This document shows, piece by piece, positions 58,522 through 64,000 of a stretch of DNA of 64,000 bases. Each line of letters begins with the position of its first letter. The first letter of the stretch is position 1. Location: assembly GCA_963808615.1 (NCBI GenBank), contig CAWEGV010000011.1:558001-622000 (forward strand), in the 5' to 3' direction. The stretch comes from Palsa-504 sp963808615 (GTDB taxonomy: Bacteria; Actinomycetota; Actinomycetes; Streptosporangiales; Streptosporangiaceae). The position numbers were made by a program, and so were the translations under genes. The notes under the pieces were generated by a model. The model did not search any database and was not told the origin of the DNA. It saw only the letters and a program-made list of their open reading frames with translations.

Positions 58522-59990
58522 GAGGTTCTCCGCCCGGCCGCCCGCGGCGAAGCGGGCGAATCGGGCCGGGACCGCGTGCGCGGCCGCGGTCCCGGCCGCC
58601 CGAGTTCGATCACTTCGTCGAACCCGAGCTGCAGGCACTTCTCGAGCAGGTCGGGGACGGCGAACGACGCCGTATCGTAGCGGCAGGTCACGGTGCAGGT
58701 GCCGGCCCGGGAGATCAGCACCGCCATCATGGCCACCCCGGGCAGCGGCCCCATCCCGTACTGCCGTTCCACCTTGGCGCCGGCCAGGAAGGTCTCCTGG
58801 GCGTAACTGGGCACGTTGCTGGCCTGGATGTCCGCCGACGTGAACCGCGCGGCGATCGGCAGCAGGACCGCGTCGGGCAGAACCGTCAGGACCAGCGAAA
58901 GCCGTCCGATCACGTCGATCGCCGGTTCGCTCCGGCGCGCGATCACCTGCTCGCGGATCTGCCGCATCCGCTCGGCCGGGTCGGACTCGGCGGTCGGCGC
59001 GGCGATGGTGACGCCCGCGAACCTGTTCCCTGACGCCGGGTCGTCGCCGGTGCGCAGGCTGACCGGCAGGGCCAGCGGCAACGCATCGACCGGCACCCCC
59101 AGCGCATCGTGGTAGCGCCCCAGGCCGCCGCACAGCGCGGCCAGGTACGCGTCGTTGACCGACGCGCCAACCGCCTTGGCGCCGGCGCGCAGGTCGGCCA
59201 GGGGCACCTCGAGCACGTGGGTGCGCGATACCAGGCTCCGGCGGCGCAGCAACGGCGAAGGCGCGGTCGCCGGCGGGCCGAGCATCCGGCGCGCCGAGTC
59301 CGCGAAGCGGAGCGAGCCCACCACCGCGGGTCCCGGATACCTCAGCAGCCGGCCGGCGGTCGCGGTCGCGTCGCCGAGCAGCCTCCGGCCGGCCGACAGG
59401 GCCGTCCACGGCAGTTCCCGCACGCTGCCGCGCAGCAGGTCGTCGCCGCTCAGGTCGCGCGGAACCGGTACCGGCGGCATCGCCCGCGGCTCCGGGTCTC
59501 GCTCGGTGTCGTAGAGCTGCTCGAACAGCGCGATCCCGCCCAGTCCGTCGGTGATCGCGTGGCTCAGTTTCATCAGCAGCGCCGCGCGGCCTCCTTCCAG
59601 GCCCTCCACGTACAGCGCCTCCCACAGGGCCCGGGAGGTGTCCAGCGGCGACTGCAGCGTGACCTCGGCCAGGTCGAGCAGCTGACGCAGCGTGCCCGGG
59701 GCGGGCAATGCCACCCGGCGCACGTGATAGTCCAGATTGAAGTCGGGATCTATGACCCATCGCGGCGCCGTGACCGGGACCGGCGGGACCACGACCTTCT
59801 GCCGCATTCTGACCACCACCCGGCTGGATCGGTCGAGCCCCTCGCGCAGCCTGATCCAGTCGGCCGGACGGTCGAGGATCTCCACGTCGAGAAACGCCGA
59901 TCGCGTGGCCGGGTACGCTTCGCCGCGGTGCAGCAGGTAGTCCAGCGGGCTGAGCTCGTCGGGCTGCCCGGCGGGCGGAGGATCGGCCAT
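58518..59990 (-). CDS. Wax ester synthase/diacylglycerol acyltransferase (WS/DGAT)
   Basis: 490 residues from ATG 59990 (MADPPPAGQPDELSPLDYLL); ATGs at 60092 and 60152 extend it but family homology starts at 59990. The catalytic HHxxxDG motif is SHAITDG at 143-149, with Ser replacing the first His; the important second His and Asp-Gly are kept. Other blocks: SPLDTSRALWEALYVEG, VPSYAQETFLAGAKVERQYGMGPLPG. It makes triacylglycerol or wax esters from acyl-CoA and heads the operon. Confidence 0.93.
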   Translation of the reverse strand: MADPPPAGQPDELSPLDYLLHRGEAYPATRSAFLDVEILDRPADWIRLREGLDRSSRVVVRMRQKVVVPPVPVTAPRWVIDPDFNLDYHVRRVALPAPGTLRQLLDLAEVTLQSPLDTSRALWEALYVEGLEGGRAALLMKLSHAITDGLGGIALFEQLYDTERDPEPRAMPPVPVPRDLSGDDLLRGSVRELPWTALSAGRRLLGDATATAGRLLRYPGPAVVGSLRFADSARRMLGPPATAPSPLLRRRSLVSRTHVLEVPLADLRAGAKAVGASVNDAYLAALCGGLGRYHDALGVPVDALPLALPVSLRTGDDPASGNRFAGVTIAAPTAESDPAERMRQIREQVIARRSEPAIDVIGRLSLVLTVLPDAVLLPIAARFTSADIQASNVPSYAQETFLAGAKVERQYGMGPLPGVAMMAVLISRAGTCTVTCRYDTASFAVPDLLEKCLQLGFDEVIELGRPGPRPRTRSRPDSPASPRAAGRRTS

Positions 59991-60194
59991 GATGTTCCCC
60001 AGGTGGCGCGAGAATGGACGGCGACCCGCCCGGGTGAGTTCACGAGCTCGAGCCGGGTCTCCGGTAGCCGGCGTGCCTTCTTCATCGGCCATTATCGTCT
60101 GGAGCACTGTGGCCCTGGTAGTGCCCCCGCGATGCCGGGCCCCAGCTATCACGTAGGGCCATCACGTAGAGCCGTCACGTAAAGCGAGGTGTAG

Positions 60195-60719
60195 ATGAGA
60201 CCGCAGCGGCGCGGCCAGGTGATCGCGATGAGCGCCGGGGAACTGGACTCATTCCTGGGCGAGCAGCGGACCTGCCGGGTGGCCACCGTGGGGCCGGACG
60301 GCCCGCACGTCGCGCCGGTCTGGTTTGCCTGGGACGGGCGTGCGTTGTGGATCTACTCGCTGACCCGCAGCCAGCGCTGGGCCAACGTGTCCCGCGATCC
60401 CCGGGTCGCGGCGGTGGCCGACGCGGGCCACCACTACCACGAGCTGCACGGCGTCGAGATCGAGGGCGAGGCGGCCGTGGTCGGGCCGGTGCCGCGGACC
60501 GGCGGCGAGGATCCCGGGACGCTCGAGCTCGCCGAGCCCGAGCGCCTGATGGCCGCCAAGTATTTCGGCGGCGGCATGATCCACGACGGCCGCCACGCCT
60601 GGCTGCGCGTCACCCCGCTGAAGATCGTCAGCTGGGACTTCCGTAAGCTCGCCACGCTGCCAGGCGAAGCCCGGCCGGCCCCAAAGAACCCGAACGGACG
60701 GAGCCGAGATGAGCAATGA
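60195..60719 (+). CDS. PPOX-family flavin/F420-binding protein
   Basis: 174 residues (MRPQRRGQVIAMSAGELDSF); an ATG at codon 12 is an alternative start. The split-barrel block RVATVGPDGPHVAPVWFAWDGRALWIYSLTRSQRW is typical of F420-dependent PPOX proteins. Its last 11 bases overlap the enoyl-CoA hydratase start, so the two are cotranscribed. Divergent from the WS/DGAT gene. Confidence 0.88.
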   Translation: MRPQRRGQVIAMSAGELDSFLGEQRTCRVATVGPDGPHVAPVWFAWDGRALWIYSLTRSQRWANVSRDPRVAAVADAGHHYHELHGVEIEGEAAVVGPVPRTGGEDPGTLELAEPERLMAAKYFGGGMIHDGRHAWLRVTPLKIVSWDFRKLATLPGEARPAPKNPNGRSRDEQ

Positions 60720-61473
60720 GGTACTGGTCGAGCGCCGTGGCGCAGTGCAGGTCATCGTCATCAACCGTCCGGAGGCACGCAACGCCCTGAACGGGGCGGT
60801 CGCGGCCGGCATCCGCAACGCGGTCGACGAACTCGACGAGCGCGACGAACTCCGGGCCGGAGTGCTCTCCGGAGCCGGCGGCACGTTCTCGTCCGGCATG
60901 GACCTCAAGGCGTTCCTGAGCGGGGACCTACCGTCGTTTCCCGGACGCGGCCTGTGCGGCATCACGCAGACTCCGCCGCGCAAGCCTCTGGTCGGCGCGG
61001 CCGAAGGCTGGGCGCTGGCCGGAGGGTTCGAGCTGCTGCTGGCCTGTGACCTGGTCGTGGCGGGCGCGTCGGCCCGGTTCGGCGTCCCCGAGGTCACGCG
61101 CTCGCTGGTGGCCGGCGCCGGCGGCGCGCTGCTGCTGGCCGAGCGGGTGCCCCGTGCCCTGGCCCTGGAGCTCCTGCTCACCGGCGACCCGATCGACGCG
61201 GCCCGGGCCGCCGAGATCGGGCTGGTCAACCGGGTCGTACCGGAGGGCGGGGCGCTGGAGGCGGCGATCGAGCTGGCCGAGCGGATCGCGGCCAACGGGC
61301 CGCTGGCCGTGGTGGCCACCAAGCAGATCGCGCATCACGGCGGCGACTGGTCGCCGGAGCAGCGCTGGGATCAGGCCGCCGCGCTGAGCATGCCGGTGTT
61401 CTCCTCGCAGGACGCCAGGGAGGGAGCCCGCGCGTTCGCCGAGAAGCGCCCCCCGGTGTGGCAGGGCAGATAA
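60709..61473 (+). CDS. Enoyl-CoA hydratase/isomerase family protein
   Basis: 254-residue crotonase-fold protein (MSNEVLVERRGAVQVIVINR). Oxyanion-hole strand SGAGGTFSSGMDLKAF and AAEGWALAGGFELLLACDLVVA are conserved. The second catalytic Glu is in EVTRSLVAGAGGALL. It occupies the position of echA14 (Rv2486) next to the wax synthase cluster in M. tuberculosis. Confidence 0.93.
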   Translation: MSNEVLVERRGAVQVIVINRPEARNALNGAVAAGIRNAVDELDERDELRAGVLSGAGGTFSSGMDLKAFLSGDLPSFPGRGLCGITQTPPRKPLVGAAEGWALAGGFELLLACDLVVAGASARFGVPEVTRSLVAGAGGALLLAERVPRALALELLLTGDPIDAARAAEIGLVNRVVPEGGALEAAIELAERIAANGPLAVVATKQIAHHGGDWSPEQRWDQAAALSMPVFSSQDAREGARAFAEKRPPVWQGR

Positions 61474-61667
61474 CGTCCGCAGGCCGGGTTCCGGACCGTC
61501 CGTCAGCTCGGCCCCCTCACGAGCCGGGTGCGGTAGCTGAGGAGATGCATCTCGGCGACAGCGACCCGACGATGACAGCGACCCGGCAGTAAACCCTGCC
61601 TGGCGTCGTCAGTTCAGCGTCCCTGCGGGCCGGGCTCTGCGACCCGCGGGCGTGCGGATACCTGGGA
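61474..61667. other. Non-coding convergent gap between enoyl-CoA hydratase and ABC1 kinase
   Basis: The 194 bases between the two convergent stops carry no gene. A 12-base direct repeat GACAGCGACCCG occurs twice near 61557-61585. No terminator-like stem is evident. Confidence 0.4.
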
Positions 61668-63158
61668 CTAGACGGGCTCGACGGCCCCCGCAGGCTCGAC
61701 GGCCTGCGGGGCCTCGAGAGCCACCAGGCCGTCCGCGGCTGCGCCGGCCCCGGGCGCCTCGGCGCCGTCGTCGAAGTAGCCGGGTATCCAGCGGAGCACC
61801 TCGGCCCGGAACTCGCCTTCGCACTCCAGCTGGCACAGCACGCCGATGCCTGCCGTGGACACGCGGTGGATCAGCACGTAGGACGGGGGCAGGTTGAACT
61901 TGCGCGTGATGTTGGACGCGCGCATGTCCGTGACCCGGGCCGCCTCGCCGCGCAGCCACTCGCGGTTGAACTTGAAGCAGTCCACCTTGGACGGCTCGGC
62001 CATCGGGGCCAGGAACGCCTGCAGCGCCCCCAGGTCGACCTCGATGCCCGGCCGCAGGAACCCGTGCGACCGAAGCTCGCGCTCCACTTCCCCGATGTCC
62101 GCGTCGTCGTCGTGCATGATGCGCAGCAGGCGGCCGAAGAACGGCGGCAGCCCGTCCGGCAGCCGGTCGACCGCACCGAAGTCGAGCACACCGAGCCGGC
62201 CGTCGTCGAGCAGCCGGAAATTGCCCGGGTGCGGGTCCGCGTGCAGCAGCCCGGCGCGCGCGGGCCCGGACAGCAGGAACCTGATGAGCAGGATGCCCGC
62301 CCGGTCGCGGTCCTCGTTGCTGCCGTCGCTGATGATCCTCGACAGCGGGGTGCCGTCCATCCACTCGGTGACCAGCACGTGGCTGGTGCCCATGATGACG
62401 TCCGGCACGTAGATGTCCGGGTCATCCGCATACGCCGCCGCGAAGGCGCTCTGGGATTCGGCCTCGAGCTGGTAGTCGAGCTCTTCGGTGATCCGGTCGC
62501 GCAGCTCCTCGAGCAGCGGCTTGACGTCTAGCCCCGGCATCAGCAGGCCGAACAGCCTCCCGGCCCGGCTGAGCTGGTTGAAGTCGCTGATCAGGGCGCG
62601 TCCCGCCCCCGGGTACTGGATCTTCACCGCGACCCTTTGGCCGTCGTGCCAGACCGCCCGGTGAACCTGGCCGATGGACGCCGCCGCGGCCGGTATGTCG
62701 TCGAACTCGGCGAAGTTGTCACGCCATGCCTCGCCCAAGTCGCTCGCCAGGACCTGGTGCACGGTGCGGGCGGGCAGTGGCGGCGCGGCTTCCTGCAGCC
62801 TGGTCAGCGTGGCCCGGTACGGACCGGCGATCTCCGGCGGCAGCGCCGCCTCGAAGATTGACAGCGCCTGCCCGAGCTTCATGGCGCCGCCCTTGAGTTC
62901 GCCCAGGACCCGGAAGATCTGGTCGGCGGTGCGCCGCTGGATTTCCTCGGCGACGATCTCGGCGGACCGCCCGCCGATCCGCTTACCCATCCCCAGTGCC
63001 GTGCGGCCCGCAAGTCCGATGGGCAGGCCGGCCAGCTTCGCGGCCCGGGCTACCGAATTGCGCGGCACATCATTCACATAGGCATTGTTCCGCATCCCGC
63101 CGTACAGTCGGAACACGCGCGCCGCAGTTTCCTCGCGCAACTGTGTGGTTTCGCTCAT
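61668..63158 (-). CDS. ABC1/AarF (UbiB-like) atypical kinase
   Basis: 496 residues from ATG 63158 (MSETTQLREETAARVFRLY). The family K-rich QS-type motif is KLGQALSIFEAALP; then ASIGQVHRAVWHDGQRVAVKIQYPG, HADPHPGNF (kinase loop) and VLDFGAVDRLP (DFG equivalent). Members bind lipids or act in quinone biology. In mycobacteria the ABC1 gene Rv3197 adjoins whiB7; here it is 13 kb away. Confidence 0.92.
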   Translation of the reverse strand: MSETTQLREETAARVFRLYGGMRNNAYVNDVPRNSVARAAKLAGLPIGLAGRTALGMGKRIGGRSAEIVAEEIQRRTADQIFRVLGELKGGAMKLGQALSIFEAALPPEIAGPYRATLTRLQEAAPPLPARTVHQVLASDLGEAWRDNFAEFDDIPAAAASIGQVHRAVWHDGQRVAVKIQYPGAGRALISDFNQLSRAGRLFGLLMPGLDVKPLLEELRDRITEELDYQLEAESQSAFAAAYADDPDIYVPDVIMGTSHVLVTEWMDGTPLSRIISDGSNEDRDRAGILLIRFLLSGPARAGLLHADPHPGNFRLLDDGRLGVLDFGAVDRLPDGLPPFFGRLLRIMHDDDADIGEVERELRSHGFLRPGIEVDLGALQAFLAPMAEPSKVDCFKFNREWLRGEAARVTDMRASNITRKFNLPPSYVLIHRVSTAGIGVLCQLECEGEFRAEVLRWIPGYFDDGAEAPGAGAAADGLVALEAPQAVEPAGAVEPV

Positions 63159-63195
63159 CACGCCCCCTTGTGAATCTGTTCTCTTGCAACACACG

Positions 63196-64000
63196 CTAGG
63201 GGGCATCCGTTACCGCAGCGTTACGGCATCGTCCATCCGGGCGGATTCGCGCACAGGGCCGGACAACGGGTCGGTCACCCGCGCCGCAACCGCAGGCCGG
63301 GTGCGGCAGCCAGGTCCGGCGACGCCACTGCCAGTCCGGGAGGACGACTTCCAGCGTCCCGTTCACGGTGACCGGAGCCGGCCCGGCCCGGTCGATGAGC
63401 GCCAGCGCCTGCGCGGCCGCCAGGGTAGCGGTCATCGCGGCCAGCACGGTGTCGCAGGCCTGCGGCCGGGCCCGGGTGAAGGTGGCCTGGGCCAGGATCT
63501 TCGGCCATTGCGGATCGGCCTGCGCCTTGCGCAGGTCCACGCAGCGCAGGCAGACCGAGCTGGCCGGGGCGACCAGCGGTCCCACCACGCCGATCGCCTC
63601 AGCGGTCCAGACGGCCAGGTGCGGCACGCGGTCACGCATCAGGCTGTCCACTAGGTCTGGCAGCACCGGCCCGGTGAGGATCACCAGGTCGGGCAGTGCG
63701 CCGTCGTCGCCCGTGCGCACGTCAGGCGCGGCCCGCTCGACCGCGCGGGCGGCTCCGCTTTGCCGGGGCTGGCCCAGATCGGAGTGGATCAGCCCGGCGG
63801 GGGCCAGGTCAGCCGGCTCGGTCGGCTCCGGGTCGCTGCACGCCACGTGCCCGACCCCCGATGCCGCCAGGAAGCTGGCCACGCACGCGCCGGTCCGGCC
63901 CGCCCCGTGCACCCGGACGAAGGCGGCCCGCCGCCGGGCCAGCGTCCGCGCCCCGCCGTCTCCGTCCGCGTAAGCCAGCGACGCCGTGGCCAGTTCCGGG
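63196..64000 (-). CDS. ThiF/E1-like Rossmann protein, N-terminus outside window
   Basis: Reads from the window edge (PELATASLAYADGDGGART) to a stop at 63196, about 268 residues. A dinucleotide-binding VRVHGAGRTGACVASFLAASG is followed by an acidic VACSDPEPTEPADL strand, as in ThiF/MoeB adenylating enzymes. CVDL with CLRC, and CGCG near the C-terminus, suggest a structural zinc. The first part may hold a further domain upstream of 64000. Lies downstream of an ABC1 gene in the usual actinobacterial order; substrate unknown. Confidence 0.8.
   Translation of the reverse strand, partial: PELATASLAYADGDGGARTLARRRAAFVRVHGAGRTGACVASFLAASGVGHVACSDPEPTEPADLAPAGLIHSDLGQPRQSGAARAVERAAPDVRTGDDGALPDLVILTGPVLPDLVDSLMRDRVPHLAVWTAEAIGVVGPLVAPASSVCLRCVDLRKAQADPQWPKILAQATFTRARPQACDTVLAAMTATLAAAQALALIDRAGPAPVTVNGTLEVVLPDWQWRRRTWLPHPACGCGAGDRPVVRPCARIRPDGRCRNAAVTDAP

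Noticed and set aside
57127..58680. Plus-strand frame of 517 codons opposite the HAD-PlsC gene
   Set aside because: Antisense shadow; no homology features and wrong composition.
57022..59760. Minus-strand 912-codon frame covering WS/DGAT and HAD-PlsC
   Set aside because: The first 400 codons are the WS/DGAT gene in the wrong frame. The true gene starts at 58521 with an ATGA overlap.

Overview
The window is a high-GC actinobacterial chromosome segment. The evidence is actinobacterial gene orders (mutM-rnc-rpmF-DUF177-coaD-rsmD-recG; leuCD divergent from an IclR gene; mrx1/uvrD2/whiB7/ABC1), F420 genes (cofC and two PPOX proteins), a WhiB7 protein, an ANTAR protein, mycoredoxin and PlsB/PlsC/wax-ester-synthase genes. 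GTG and TTG starts and 4-bp ATGA overlaps are common. The mixture fits a Streptosporangiales-like actinomycete, but no rRNA gene is present to fix the genus. I see no tRNA, rRNA or CRISPR array.

Layout. 0-5.8 kb: a minus-strand housekeeping block (recG, rsmD, coaD, DUF177, rpmF, rnc, mutM). 5.9-11.4 kb: rpmB, thiL (frameshifted at its 3' end), an Lrp/AsnC-type effector domain, cofC, plsC, a PLP trans-sulfuration enzyme and ddl. 11.7-19.2 kb: leuCD, the IclR regulator ndgR, the proton-translocating transhydrogenase (pntA in two parts, pntB) and trpB2. 19.2-33 kb: a patchwork with DAHP synthase, a GT-C membrane protein, a MocR regulator, a two-component system and a sensor-kinase/STAS stress module. 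It is dotted with broken genes: a frameshifted GntR gene, a GT-C fragment, an EamA fragment, an internally deleted hydrolase and a STAS fragment. A less GC-rich GH25 lysozyme lies at its end. 33-41.3 kb: a giant LuxR regulator, PPOX, a GyrI-like protein, typA, a flippase remnant and MarC. 41.3-43.9 kb: a plasmid-like ParA/RHH partition pair with palindromes, next to an orphan C5 DNA methyltransferase. 44-49.7 kb: ANTAR, mycoredoxin, uvrD2, tesB and whiB7 with a leader ORF, terminator and competing antiterminator. 49.8-61.5 kb: a lipid/acyl-CoA block (two SDRs, a DHPS-like pseudoenzyme, an LmeA-like protein, a family III CoA transferase, plsB, HAD-plsC, WS/DGAT, PPOX, enoyl-CoA hydratase). 61.7-64 kb: an ABC1/AarF kinase and the start of a ThiF-like gene.

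How it works together. The first third is translation, cofactor, cell-wall precursor and leucine metabolism with conventional control (an NdgR-type dyad between ndgR and leuC). The whiB7 locus has the parts of a ribosome-mediated attenuator: a WhiB7-like promoter, a 94-codon leader ORF, a 12-bp terminator stem, and an 8-nt segment inside the leader ORF that can pair with the terminator's 5' arm. The lipid block resembles M. tuberculosis Rv2482c-Rv2486 (PlsB2, PlsC, WS/DGAT, EchA14) and separates whiB7/uvrD2 from the ABC1 gene that adjoins whiB7 in mycobacteria. Two intergenic repeat families stand out: GC hairpins of the form GGGGGTTCGCGGGGG..CCCCCGCG, and a roughly 30-bp motif around ACGG-N-CCGT whose dyad shows a compensatory change.
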